Origin: Scatosoma sp045632265
GTDB lineage: Bacteria > Bacillota > Clostridia > Christensenellales > Borkfalkiaceae
Direction of reading: 5' to 3'
DNA: 20,297 nt
Assembly (NCBI GenBank): GCA_045632265.1
Contig: JAZQWG010000015.1
Coordinates: 1-20,297, forward strand
Numbering within the stretch: position 1 is the stretch's first letter; each line of letters begins with the position of its first letter. The notes beneath the pieces are model-generated. The model did no database searches. It had not been told where the DNA came from and saw only the letters and a list, made by a program, of their open reading frames with translations. A program made the translations under genes and the position numbers. Of this stretch, positions 1 through 7,543 are shown in pieces.

Positions 1-670
1 GGTTAGAATCGGCAATTACCAAGCCGTCTTGCAAACGCACGATACGGGTGGAATATTGTTCGGCAATTTCAGGGTTGTGCGTGACCATGATAACCAAACG
101 CTCGCCTGCAATCTCACGGATAAGTTCCATAATTTGCAAACTCGTCGTCGTATCAAGCGCGCCCGTAGGCTCGTCAGCGAGCAAAATTTCGGGGTTGTTT
201 ACAAGTGCGCGCGCAATCGCCACACGTTGCATTTGTCCGCCCGAAAGCTGGTTGGGGCGTTTGTGCAATTCGCCGCCCAAGCCCACCTTTTCAAGCGCTT
301 CTTTCGCCCTTTGTCTTCTTTCCGCCTTGGAAATGCCCGCAATCGTCAAAGCAAGTTCTACGTTGCCAAGCACCGTTTGGTGGGGAATCAAGTTATACGA
401 TTGAAATACAAAACCGATACGGTGGTTTCTATATACGTCCCAGTCCCTATCCTTGTAATCTTTCGTCGATTTTCCGCAAATCACCAAATCGCCGTCCGTA
501 TAATGATCAAGCCCGCCGATGATATTAAGAAGCGTCGTCTTGCCGCAACCGCTTGGACCAAGCACGGACACAAACTCGTTTTTGCGGAAATTGAGCGTGA
601 CGCCTTGCAAAGCGTGCACGACGTTGTCAGCTACTTTATAATCTTTGATAATATTTTTTAATCGCAACAT
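1..670 (-). CDS. ABC exporter ATP-binding protein (MacB/LolD-like), cut by window edge
   Basis: Reading leftwards from the ATG at 670, 223 codons remain open to the window edge, so the C-terminus is missing. It is an ABC ATPase domain: Walker A GPSGCGKTT at residues 38-46, Q-loop in VFQSYN, signature LSGGQ, Walker B ILLADEP followed by TGALD, and the switch histidine in MVTHN. The TGALD D-loop and overall pattern fit the MacB/LolD/FtsE type that works with FtsX-like permeases to export peptides, drugs or lipoproteins. It could be a stand-alone ATPase or the N-terminal half of an ATPase-permease fusion; the edge hides this. A clear AAGGAG lies about 10 bases before the ATG, and the gene follows a MarR-type regulator by 14 bases, so the two are probably one transcript and the regulator probably controls this exporter. 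The substrate cannot be told. Confidence 0.93.
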   Translation of the reverse strand, partial: MLRLKNIIKDYKVADNVVHALQGVTLNFRKNEFVSVLGPSGCGKTTLLNIIGGLDHYTDGDLVICGKSTKDYKDRDWDVYRNHRIGFVFQSYNLIPHQTVLGNVELALTIAGISKAERRQRAKEALEKVGLGGELHKRPNQLSGGQMQRVAIARALVNNPEILLADEPTGALDTTTSLQIMELIREIAGERLVIMVTHNPEIAEQYSTRIVRLQDGLVIADSN

Positions 671-684
671 ACTCTCTCTTCTCC

Positions 685-1188
685 TTATCTTTCTTCTTCA
701 CGCATTTCTTGCACTACGTCGTTGGCTAAATAGATAAACTTTTCAAAATCGTCGCACAAACGGAAAAATCTATCTTCGCCAAACTTGCCCACCGCCTTAT
801 TCAAAAAGCGGAAACATTTTTCCAAATCTTCCCCGTATTGTTCCATGACGTTTTCCGCCATAACGATATACGCAATTTTTTTATCCACGCTGTCCGCCAC
901 ACGCTTGACAATCCCTTGTTCTTCCAAACGATTGACCATTTGCGACACCGCCGAGCGGGTTATCCCAAGCAAATCGGCAATCTGCGTGGAAATTAAACGC
1001 TTCCCTTCGTACGTTGCGGAAACGATTTCACTTATCATACGCAACTCCGTGTCGTTAAAATGCGTTTTTCCGTCGTGAAAAACGATACGATTTCTCGCTT
1101 TCATGATAGAAAAAATTCTCGCAAGGTACGCTTCTTCCTTGCACGCAATCACCCTTTTCAATTCCATTGCACCCACTTCCTTTTTCAT
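685..1188 (-). CDS. MarR-family transcriptional regulator
   Basis: A 167-residue protein, the usual MarR length. The winged helix-turn-helix lies at about residues 45-105: STQIADLLGITRSAVSQM is the helix-turn-helix, followed by NRLEEQGIVKR and the wing VADSVDKKIAYIV. Flanking helices would form the dimer interface. The start was set at the ATG at 1188 because AAGGAG (1196-1201) lies 7 bases upstream. A TTG at 1194 is also in frame, but that SD would be only 1 base away. MarR proteins usually repress their own operon and release DNA on binding a small aromatic or an antimicrobial. Here the next gene downstream is an ABC exporter ATPase, so a repressor of efflux is the simplest reading. The ligand is unknown. 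Confidence 0.93.
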   Translation of the reverse strand: MKKEVGAMELKRVIACKEEAYLARIFSIMKARNRIVFHDGKTHFNDTELRMISEIVSATYEGKRLISTQIADLLGITRSAVSQMVNRLEEQGIVKRVADSVDKKIAYIVMAENVMEQYGEDLEKCFRFLNKAVGKFGEDRFFRLCDDFEKFIYLANDVVQEMREEER

Positions 1189-1195
1189 TGGCAAG

Positions 1196-1201
1196 CTCCT
1201 T
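1196..1201 (-). promoter_or_regulatory. Ribosome binding site that fixes the marR-type start
   Basis: AAGGAG on the minus strand lies 7 bases before the ATG at 1188. It would be only 1 base before the in-frame TTG at 1194, which argues against the longer start. Confidence 0.8.
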
Positions 1202-1219
1202 GCTTAAGTATTTAACAAT

Positions 1220-1248
1220 ATTATAAACACCACAAATAATTTTGTCAA
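1220..1248 (-). promoter_or_regulatory. Consensus sigma-A promoter of the marR/ABC operon
   Basis: Minus strand: TTGACA (1248-1243), 17-base spacer, TATAAT (1225-1220), an exact match to both consensus hexamers. The predicted transcription start, near 1213, falls in the AT-rich stretch TAATATTGTTAAATACTTA, a weak imperfect dyad between the -10 box and the SD. A repressor could bind there, but the dyad is too imperfect to call an operator. Confidence 0.8.
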
Positions 1249-1325
1249 GTGGAAAACAAAATTTCCTTGTCACCAACGCAAAAATTTCACACAAAAAAGA
1301 TTTTTCGATTATTTTTTGCAAAAGC

Positions 1326-1354
1326 TTGTCAAAGCGGTGAAAAAGTGCTACAAT
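1326..1354 (+). promoter_or_regulatory. Sigma-A promoter of the M18 aminopeptidase gene (apeB-like)
   Basis: TTGTCA (1326-1331), 17-base spacer, TACAAT (1349-1354): five of six matches in each hexamer with ideal spacing. The start codon at 1409 follows with a leader of about 48 bases. This promoter is divergent from the marR promoter about 80 bases away. Confidence 0.75.
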
Positions 1355-1408
1355 AGGTAGGAATAAACGTTGCGCCGTCGCGCGCATATATATAAATAGG
1401 TGTTTTAT

Positions 1409-2689
1409 ATGTCTATCACGGAAAAATTGTCAAACTTTTTAGAAAAATCACTCACGGCGTATCACGCAAGAGACAACGTCAAAGCGCAGCTTCTTGAAAA
1501 GGGCTTCGTTCCCCTTTCGCAAACGCAAGACTGGGAACTTTGCCAAGACGGAAAATATTTTGTAGAACGTGGCGCAAGCATCATCGCCTTTACCATCGGC
1601 GAACTTGACCATTTCAGCTATAAAATCGTAGCAGCGCACCTTGATTCCCCTGCGCTTAAATTGAAGGAAAATCCCGAAACGGTGACGGGCAATACGGTGA
1701 AACTCAACGTCGAACGTTATGGCGGCGGGCTTTGGTATTCCTTCTTTGATAGACCGCTTAAAGTGGCAGGGCAAATCGTTGTAAAAGAAGAAGGCAAACT
1801 TGTTTGCAAGACGGTGGAAGCGCCCTTCCTTGTTTCTATCCCTTCGCAAGCGTTGCATATCAACCGTGAAGCGAACGAACATTTTAACGTGAGTATCCAA
1901 ACGGATTTGCAACCCATTTATTCGTTTGTAGGTGAAGAAGAACAATCGTTTATCAAAACTGCTTTTGCGGGCGAAGAAGTTGTTTCGTACGATTTGTTTG
2001 TCGTCAACGGCGACAAGCCGTACGCTTTCGGCAAAGACAATGCTTTCCTTGCTTCCCCTCGTATCGACAATTTGACAAGCGTGTTGGCTACCCTTGAAAG
2101 CTTGCTTTCCGCAAACACCAGCCGTGGCGTTTGCGTAGCCGCCTTTTTCGACCATGAAGAAATCGGCAGCCGCACGGCGCAAGGCGCAGCGGGAGATTTC
2201 TTGCAAAAGACTCTTCGTAGAATTGCCTTTGCGCTTCGCTTTGACGACAACGAATTTGACAAAGCGCTTGCTTCCTCTTTCTTTATTTCCGTGGACAACG
2301 CACATGCGCAACACCCCAACCACCCCGAAAAAGGCGACCCTACCAACAAGACGGTTTTGGGCGGCGGCATCGTCATCAAATACCATGCTTGCGGAGCGTA
2401 CTGCACCGATGCAGTATCGAGCGCAACCTTGAAAACGGTGTTTGACAACGCAGGCGTTGCGCACCAAGCTTTCTTCAATCACTCGGATGCAAAAAGCGGC
2501 TCTACGCTCGGCGTAGCGGTGCTTCCACAAATGGGTATGCTTGGTGCGGATATCGGCATTGCCCAACTTGCTATGCACTCCGCTTGCGAAAGCTTTGCTA
2601 TCAGCGATTATCAATCGCTCACGGACGGTTTAACCGCCTTTTACTCGTCCGATTTCTTTATTGAAAACGACACGGTGACCATCGAATAA
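1409..2689 (+). CDS. apeB: M18 family zinc aminopeptidase (ApeB / aspartyl-aminopeptidase-like)
   Basis: A 426-residue cytosolic metallo-exopeptidase that removes N-terminal residues from peptides; members of this branch often prefer acidic or bulky residues. The dinuclear zinc site of the family is visible: H77 in AAHLDSP, D220 in SPRIDNL, catalytic E250 with ligand E251 in FDHEEIGS, D296 in SVDNAHA and H390 in AMHSACE. Length and motif order fit the ApeB group (about 420-430 residues). The ATG at 1409 was preferred to the in-frame GTG at 1400: AGGTG at 1398-1402 is suitably spaced for the ATG, while nothing SD-like precedes the GTG. The gene stands alone behind its own promoter and faces a second, different M18 gene across a shared terminator. 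No signal peptide is present. Substrate preference is not readable from the sequence. Confidence 0.95.
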   Translation: MSITEKLSNFLEKSLTAYHARDNVKAQLLEKGFVPLSQTQDWELCQDGKYFVERGASIIAFTIGELDHFSYKIVAAHLDSPALKLKENPETVTGNTVKLNVERYGGGLWYSFFDRPLKVAGQIVVKEEGKLVCKTVEAPFLVSIPSQALHINREANEHFNVSIQTDLQPIYSFVGEEEQSFIKTAFAGEEVVSYDLFVVNGDKPYAFGKDNAFLASPRIDNLTSVLATLESLLSANTSRGVCVAAFFDHEEIGSRTAQGAAGDFLQKTLRRIAFALRFDDNEFDKALASSFFISVDNAHAQHPNHPEKGDPTNKTVLGGGIVIKYHACGAYCTDAVSSATLKTVFDNAGVAHQAFFNHSDAKSGSTLGVAVLPQMGMLGADIGIAQLAMHSACESFAISDYQSLTDGLTAFYSSDFFIENDTVTIE

Positions 2690-2705
2690 CTTATATAAAA
2701 AACAA

Positions 2706-2733
2706 AAAAGACGCAACCATGGTTGCGTCTTTT
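2706..2733. terminator. Bidirectional terminator between the two M18 genes
   Basis: A 28-base perfect palindrome centred on CCATGG: GACGCAACC pairs with GGTTGCGTC, with A-tracts on the left and T-tracts on the right, so an RNA from either strand ends its hairpin in a U-run. It lies in the 57-base gap between the convergent stops at 2689 and 2747, exactly where a shared intrinsic terminator is expected. Confidence 0.88.
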
Positions 2734-2746
2734 CTTTTATTTGCTC

Positions 2747-4123
2747 TTATTTTACAAACGCTTTGAAAGCAAGGTAAACTTCGTACACGTCCGCTTTGGA
2801 AACAAGTTCAAAAGGCGAGTGCATGGAAATTACGGGAACACCGATGTCAATCGTATTGATGTTCATGTTTGCGATATATTTCGCAACCGTCCCGCCGCCG
2901 CCAACGTCAACTTTGCCCATTTCGCCCGTTTGCCAAATTACGCCGTTTTCGTCAAAGAGCTTGCGAAGATAGCCGATAAATTCAGCATCGGCATCGTTGC
3001 TGCCTCCCTTACCACGAGAACCCGTGAACTTGGTGATACCTGCGCCGCAAGATACGTATGCGGAGTTAAGCTTTTCGCAAACTTCGGGGAAGTTGGGATC
3101 ATAACCAGCGTTTACGTCTGCGGAAAGGCACATAGAGTTTGCTCTAATAGCCGCCGACGTCGCACCAAACGAACGCGCGATTTCGTCAATCAAATCGGTG
3201 AAGAGTGCGCATTGCATACCCGTCGTGCCTTCGCTGCCGATTTCTTCTTTATCCGCAAGGATAACCATAACGGTGTGCTTGCTGTCTTCTTCGTCGAAAA
3301 GCGCCGTAAAAGCGGGATAGGAACATACTCTATCATCGTGGCCGTACGCACCCAAAAGCGCTCTGTCAAAGCCGATGTCTTTTGCCTTAAACGCGGGCAC
3401 TACGCAAAGTTCCGCACTCAAGAAATCTTCTTCCGCCATGCCGTATTTTTCGTTAAGGATTTTCAAAAGGTTTTCCTTAACCGTCTTATCCTTATCGTCG
3501 CTTGCCGTCGTGTACGGAATATTGCCAAGCCAAATATTCAAATCTTCGCCGCCAAGACCTTCGCCAAGCGGTTTTGCGTTTTGTTTAGCCGCCAAGTGGG
3601 GAAGCAAATCGCTGATATAGAATACGGGGTCATTTTCGTCTTCGCCAACTTTTACGTTGATTACGCTGCCGTCTTTAAGCGCAACTGCACCGTGCAATGC
3701 AAGGGGCACAGCCGCCCATTGATATTTACGGATACCGCCATAGTAATGCGTTTTTGCAAACGCAATGCCGTCGCTTTCGTAAAGAGGCACTTGCTTGAAA
3801 TCGATACGGGGGCTGTCGATGTGCGATGCGAGAATACGAATACCGTTTTCCGCAACGTCTTCGCTGCCGATTTTGATAAGATACAAGTTTTTGCCACGAT
3901 TGTCGTAGTAAACTTTATCCCCTACGTTCAATTTTTGACCAAACTTAAAAGGCTTATAACCCTTTTCGATTGCAGCCGCTTTCGCCCAAGCGCAAGCTTC
4001 GCGTTCCGTCTTCCCTTCATCAAGGAATACTTTGTATCCTTCCGCATAATCGAAGATTTCCTTCAATAATTTTTCGTCCGCCTTTTCATAGACGTTCGTT
4101 CTTTTGTACGATAAAGCACTCAT
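2747..4123 (-). CDS. apeA: M18 family zinc aminopeptidase (ApeA / aminopeptidase I-like)
   Basis: A 458-residue cytosolic aminopeptidase of the second bacterial M18 branch. The zinc ligands are H101 in ASHIDSPR, D263 in GHDDR, E293/E294 in DKEEIGSEGTTG, D336 in SADVNAG and H435 in ISMHSPFE. It shares the M18 fold with the convergent gene at 1409-2689 but differs throughout, so the pair is an old paralogy and not a recent duplication. The N-terminus has an extra helical stretch of about 50 residues, as in the ApeA group. The ATG at 4123 is preceded by AAAGGTAGG about 9 bases upstream. It is the last gene in the minus-strand run and is separated from sufB by a 163-base gap holding a large self-complementary element, so it may be read from its own promoter or by read-through. 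No convincing promoter hexamers were found in that gap. Confidence 0.95.
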   Translation of the reverse strand: MSALSYKRTNVYEKADEKLLKEIFDYAEGYKVFLDEGKTEREACAWAKAAAIEKGYKPFKFGQKLNVGDKVYYDNRGKNLYLIKIGSEDVAENGIRILASHIDSPRIDFKQVPLYESDGIAFAKTHYYGGIRKYQWAAVPLALHGAVALKDGSVINVKVGEDENDPVFYISDLLPHLAAKQNAKPLGEGLGGEDLNIWLGNIPYTTASDDKDKTVKENLLKILNEKYGMAEEDFLSAELCVVPAFKAKDIGFDRALLGAYGHDDRVCSYPAFTALFDEEDSKHTVMVILADKEEIGSEGTTGMQCALFTDLIDEIARSFGATSAAIRANSMCLSADVNAGYDPNFPEVCEKLNSAYVSCGAGITKFTGSRGKGGSNDADAEFIGYLRKLFDENGVIWQTGEMGKVDVGGGGTVAKYIANMNINTIDIGVPVISMHSPFELVSKADVYEVYLAFKAFVK

Positions 4124-4162
4124 TTATATAAACCTACCTTTATTATTTTTCAATGTTGTTAT

Positions 4163-4289
4163 TAAACAAAGCAAGATACGAGCAAGCCAAGGCGCGCGAG
4201 CATTTTTCGACGGGACGTTTACTTGACGTAAACGAGCGAGAAAAAGCGGAGCGCAACGCAGGATTTGCGACGTATTTTCTTTGTTTTTA
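4163..4289. repeat. 127-base self-complementary intergenic element
   Basis: The outer ends are inverted: AAACAAAGcAAGATACG at the left pairs with CGTATTTTCTTTGTTT at the right, with one bulge and one G-T pair. Inside, TTTTTC (4203-4208) faces GAAAAA (4240-4245). The tip is a clean hairpin, CGTTTAC (4216-4222) TTGAC GTAAACG (4228-4234). The whole segment can fold as one long interrupted hairpin in either strand. It lies between the sufB and apeA genes and its right end covers the sufB stop codon. The nested inverted structure resembles REP/BOX/MITE-type palindromic repeats, but only one copy is in the window, so repetition is inferred. It may also act as a terminator or an mRNA-stability element. 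Confidence 0.55.
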
Positions 4290-5213
4290 GTGTAAGAAGC
4301 CTTTAATAATCTGTTCTTCAGCTTCTTTTTCCGAAAGACCTAAAGTCATCAACTTAATAAGCTGTTCGCCTGCGATTTTGCCGATTGCCGCCTCGTGGAT
4401 AAGTTCCGCATCGATATCGTTTGCCGACAAGCAAGGCGCAGCCGTGACAGCCGCCTTATCCATAATAATCGCATCGCACTCGGTATGCCCGTAGCAAGGT
4501 GCGTTGCCGTTCATTGTCGATACGAAGCGTTGCACCGATTTATCCGCCGCCACCGAACGGGAAACGACGTCCGCGCGACAGCCTTCGCCGTTCATATCAA
4601 TTACGAAATCGGTGTCCGCCGTTTGATTGCCGTGCGTGTACAATTTTTCCTTGACGATAAAGCTTGCGCCCGCCTTCATATCCGCGCGAGTAATACGCTT
4701 CGTCGAATCCACGCCCTTGATTTGCGTAGTTTCCATTTCCATGTACGCATTTTCGTCCAAATGCACCACCGTTTCGGGGTTCATGACGTTTTTGCCTTCG
4801 CCATCGCCCGAGCCGTAGTGTTTTTCCACGTACTTAACCTTTGCGTTTTTGCCAACGTAGAAGGTGTGTACGCCGTCGTGGCGAGATTCCACTTCCTTGC
4901 CGCCGCAGTTGTGGATTCCACAACCCGCCACAATCACTACGTCCGCATCGTCGCCGATATAGAAATCGTTATACACCATTTCTTGCAAACCAGCTTTGCT
5001 GATGATTACGGGAATGTGCATACTTTCGTTTTTCGTGCCAGGTTTGATAATAATATCAATGCCCGATTTGCCGTCCGTCTTGGTCACAACGTCGATATTC
5101 GCCGTCGTGTTGCGCGCCGCTGACTCACCGTTTTTGCGGATATTGTACGCGCCGTCGGGTACGCCGTGCAAATCAGCTATTTGCATAAGTAAATCTTTCT
5201 CGATTGCGTCCAT
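4287..5213 (-). CDS. sufB: Fe-S cluster scaffold protein, short SufB/SufD family (SmsB-like)
   Basis: A 308-residue SufB/SufD-family beta-helix protein, much shorter than classical SufB (about 470-495) and SufD (about 420). The catalytic core is kept: C246 in HTECDAI matches the conserved SufB cysteine that receives sulfur, and H273-E274 in LIHEAAIG matches the conserved glutamate region. Other cysteines include C98, C103, C212, C240 and C261. A single short SufB-like protein beside one SufC is the arrangement called SMS (SUF-like minimal system) in archaea and strict anaerobes, where B would act as a homodimer with C. The ATG at 5213 has AAGGAG overlapping the sufC stop, with 11 bases between the genes, so the two are co-translated. 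No cysteine desulfurase, SufU or SufE gene is adjacent, so the sulfur source is not local. Classical SufD is the alternative label, but the Cys/Glu pair favours SufB function. Confidence 0.9.
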   Translation of the reverse strand: MDAIEKDLLMQIADLHGVPDGAYNIRKNGESAARNTTANIDVVTKTDGKSGIDIIIKPGTKNESMHIPVIISKAGLQEMVYNDFYIGDDADVVIVAGCGIHNCGGKEVESRHDGVHTFYVGKNAKVKYVEKHYGSGDGEGKNVMNPETVVHLDENAYMEMETTQIKGVDSTKRITRADMKAGASFIVKEKLYTHGNQTADTDFVIDMNGEGCRADVVSRSVAADKSVQRFVSTMNGNAPCYGHTECDAIIMDKAAVTAAPCLSANDIDAELIHEAAIGKIAGEQLIKLMTLGLSEKEAEEQIIKGFLH

Positions 5214-5224
5214 ACCCTTTCTCC

Positions 5225-5944
5225 TTACATTTTATCCGTCAACACTCGGCAAGCTTCCGTGCCCAAAAGTTTGGGCAATACGTCATCCTTTTTGCCTTCT
5301 TCACGCACTTGTCCGTCCGCGATAACAACCACTTTGTCCGCAATGTTCAAAATGCGTTCTTGGTGGGAAATAATCAAAATATTCCCCTTCGTCTTTTCGT
5401 GCATTTTTTCAAACACTTTGATAAGATTGCCAAAACTCCACAAGTCGATGCCAGCTTCCGGCTCGTCAAACACCGAAAGTTTGGTGCTGCGTGCCAAAAT
5501 GGTGGCAATCTCAATTCTCTTTAATTCCCCGCCCGACAACGAAGCGTTCACTTCACGGTCGATATAATCGCGCGCGCACATACCCACTTCGGAAAGATAG
5601 GCGCAAGCATCGGCGATTTTAATGTTTTTGCCCGCTGCGATATTGATTAAATCGCGCACGGTCATGCCCTTGAAACGCACGGGTTGTTGGAAAGCATACG
5701 AAATGCCTTTTTTCGCTCTTTCAGTAATCGACAACGAAGTGATGTCTTCCCCGTCCAAGTAAATACTGCCCGACGTAGGGGTTAAAATGCCCGCAATAAG
5801 CTTGGCGAGCGTGGATTTACCACCCCCGTTAGGGCCCGTGAACGCAACAAAACGCTCGTCCAAGGTCAAACTTACGTCTTTGATGATATATTTTTCTTTG
5901 CCGTCTTCTTGCACGGCATAGCTTACGTTTTTAAGCTGCAACAT
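5225..5944 (-). CDS. sufC: Fe-S assembly ATPase SufC (SmsC-like)
   Basis: A 239-residue cytosolic ABC-type ATPase that drives the conformational change of the SufB-type scaffold during cluster assembly; it is not a transporter. Walker A is GPNGGGKST at residues 37-45, the Q-loop segment is ISYAFQQP, the signature LSGGE is at 136-140, Walker B is SVFDEPEAGID and the switch histidine lies in IISHQ. ISYAFQQPVRFKGMTV and the LSGGELKR motif are typical of the short SufC found with single SufB-like partners. The start ATG at 5944 has GAAGGAAA about 9 bases upstream. The 81-base gap before it contains no hexamer pair I would call a promoter, so transcription could come from the upstream lipoprotein operon. 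It directly precedes sufB. Confidence 0.94.
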   Translation of the reverse strand: MLQLKNVSYAVQEDGKEKYIIKDVSLTLDERFVAFTGPNGGGKSTLAKLIAGILTPTSGSIYLDGEDITSLSITERAKKGISYAFQQPVRFKGMTVRDLINIAAGKNIKIADACAYLSEVGMCARDYIDREVNASLSGGELKRIEIATILARSTKLSVFDEPEAGIDLWSFGNLIKVFEKMHEKTKGNILIISHQERILNIADKVVVIADGQVREEGKKDDVLPKLLGTEACRVLTDKM

Positions 5945-6025
5945 ACTTTTGTATTTCCTTCACTTTCTCTTATACTAAATATACCGCTTTTTCTATCCTA
6001 TTAAACGCACTTTCACGCACTTTTT

Positions 6026-7525
6026 TCAAATTGTCGTTTCGCTGTCCGTGCGATTGGAAGAAAAGGTACTTTTCTTGATTTGATAACCGTTTGTATTTAT
6101 GCTCGGATACGTCCAAGCAATATCTTGCAAGTAAACTTCCCCGCCAAGCACTACGCCGTTTGCCGAGCGCATATCGAGCACCACCGTATTCTCTCTCAAG
6201 CCCACGAAGGTGAGTTTTCTAACGTTTGGCAACTGTTGCGTTTGCATTTCCACCTTGTCTTGGTGAAGTTTCATTTTCATTTCCACTTGCATAATCGTCG
6301 TCTTGGGGTGCAACGTAATCGTGTATTCCGCTTGTGCGTTGTTTATCGAATCCAACGCTTCGTCAATGGAAATATACGTCTTAACCGCGCCGTTTCCTTC
6401 CCTTAATTGTACGGGCGAAACGGAATTTTCCGCAACCGTCGGCATGGCGTATTGCCACTCTTTGCCAAAACCTTCCAAGGGCAAATCAAGCGTGTGCAAG
6501 CTGTAAAACTCACGTCCACCTTTGCCAAACCATTCTCGGCAAAGATAGCCCGAATATTCTTGATCCCCCCAAGTTGCATCGACCGTGTACCAAACGCCGT
6601 CGATTTTCACCATATTCCAAGCATGACCGAAAATTTCGTCCGCTTTTTGTCCTGCCATGCCCGTCACCGTCATGACGTCAAACCCCACGAGCGAACAAAG
6701 GTATTCAAACGCTTTTGCGTACGTTTCGCAAACCCCTTTGCCCTTTTCCACAAGCCCGACAAGGTTGTGCGCCCAAACGGCGTCTTCGGGTGTCACGTTG
6801 TCAGCTTTATAAGCGTATTTCGTGGACAAGATAACGTAATCGTAAATGGTGAGCGCAAGTTCCGTTTCCGTCATGTCTGCCGATAAATAATTTCGACAAT
6901 CGTTTGCCAAGTTTTCAATCTTATCTTGCAAGCTCGCGCGCACGCTACCCTTTGCATATTCTTCGTAAATTTGCAAATTCAAGGTGAAAGTGCTGTACGT
7001 CACTTCATTGTGTAGCCAGTAAAATTCGGGATATTCGCCACGGAAAGTTTTCCAAACCGCCAACGCTTCTTCCGCCGTAAGCGCATACTTGCCATAGTTA
7101 AGCGTTTCCACGATGTACAAATCGAGCTGATACGTACCGCCCGACGATTGTATGTGGTGCGTTTGCGCCGCCACGTCTTTATCTTCCGTCAAAGCGCAAC
7201 AAGCGTTGTATAAATCGGTGTAAAACGCGCAATATTTATCCCCTTTTTCCATTGCCGAAAAATAGCGATAACCATATTGCATGCTGGGCGAATCGGGCGT
7301 AAAATCAAACGTTTGGGGAAGAGCAACTTCCACGTCGATATCAGGCACGCTTGTCACAACTTCCGCGCCGTCGCTTACGCTGCCGCCGCCGTTGCCACCG
7401 CCGTTATTGTCGCCGCCTTGCTCGCCACCGCCCGAGAAGCCAGCGAAAAGGTCGGAACAGCCACCAAGGGCAAAAAGCGAACAAGCCAGCAATCCGCAAA
7501 GCCATTTTTTCATACTTTTCTTCAT
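6026..7525 (-). CDS. Transglutaminase-like lipoprotein (putative surface cysteine protease-fold protein)
   Basis: A 499-residue predicted lipoprotein. The signal peptide ends in the lipobox LGGC with the lipid-accepting C23, followed by a Gly/Asn/Gln-rich linker (about residues 30-52), so the protein would be tethered outside the membrane. The transglutaminase-core triad is intact: C266 in GKGVCETYAKAF, H301 in FGHAWNMV and D316 in WYTVDATWGD. Bacterial members of this fold are usually peptidases or structural domains and not true crosslinkers. Residues from about 380 on (KTYISIDEALDSI, then TITLHP, KLTFVG, TVVLDM and VYLQDIAW) look like the opening rungs of a right-handed beta-helix that stops early, so the tail may be truncated. 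The ATG at 7525 has AGGGGG 8 bases upstream and lies 18 bases after the ygjP-like gene. The substrate is unknown. Confidence 0.85.
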   Translation of the reverse strand: MKKSMKKWLCGLLACSLFALGGCSDLFAGFSGGGEQGGDNNGGGNGGGSVSDGAEVVTSVPDIDVEVALPQTFDFTPDSPSMQYGYRYFSAMEKGDKYCAFYTDLYNACCALTEDKDVAAQTHHIQSSGGTYQLDLYIVETLNYGKYALTAEEALAVWKTFRGEYPEFYWLHNEVTYSTFTLNLQIYEEYAKGSVRASLQDKIENLANDCRNYLSADMTETELALTIYDYVILSTKYAYKADNVTPEDAVWAHNLVGLVEKGKGVCETYAKAFEYLCSLVGFDVMTVTGMAGQKADEIFGHAWNMVKIDGVWYTVDATWGDQEYSGYLCREWFGKGGREFYSLHTLDLPLEGFGKEWQYAMPTVAENSVSPVQLREGNGAVKTYISIDEALDSINNAQAEYTITLHPKTTIMQVEMKMKLHQDKVEMQTQQLPNVRKLTFVGLRENTVVLDMRSANGVVLGGEVYLQDIAWTYPSINTNGYQIKKSTFSSNRTDSETTI

Positions 7526-7543
7526 ATCCCAACCCCCTTTTTC

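Noticed and set aside
1055..1387. Short open frame on the minus strand spanning the marR promoter region.
   Set aside because: It covers two strong promoters and part of the MarR gene in another frame, and no domain is seen.
1189..1408. A clear MarR operator near the marR-type promoter.
   Set aside because: The only candidate dyad (TAATATTGTTAAATACTTA) matches its reverse complement at barely half the positions, so I did not list it as an operator.
1448..2614. Open frame of 388 codons on the minus strand, opposite the first M18 gene.
   Set aside because: It lies wholly inside a gene with a full set of catalytic motifs, has a compositionally odd product (rich in Arg, Phe, Lys) with no recognisable domain, and no SD. 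It is a shadow of codon bias.
2723..4069. Open frame of 448 codons on the plus strand, opposite the second M18 gene.
   Set aside because: Same pattern: antisense to a well-supported enzyme, basic and Phe-rich product without any motif. It would also run through the shared terminator.
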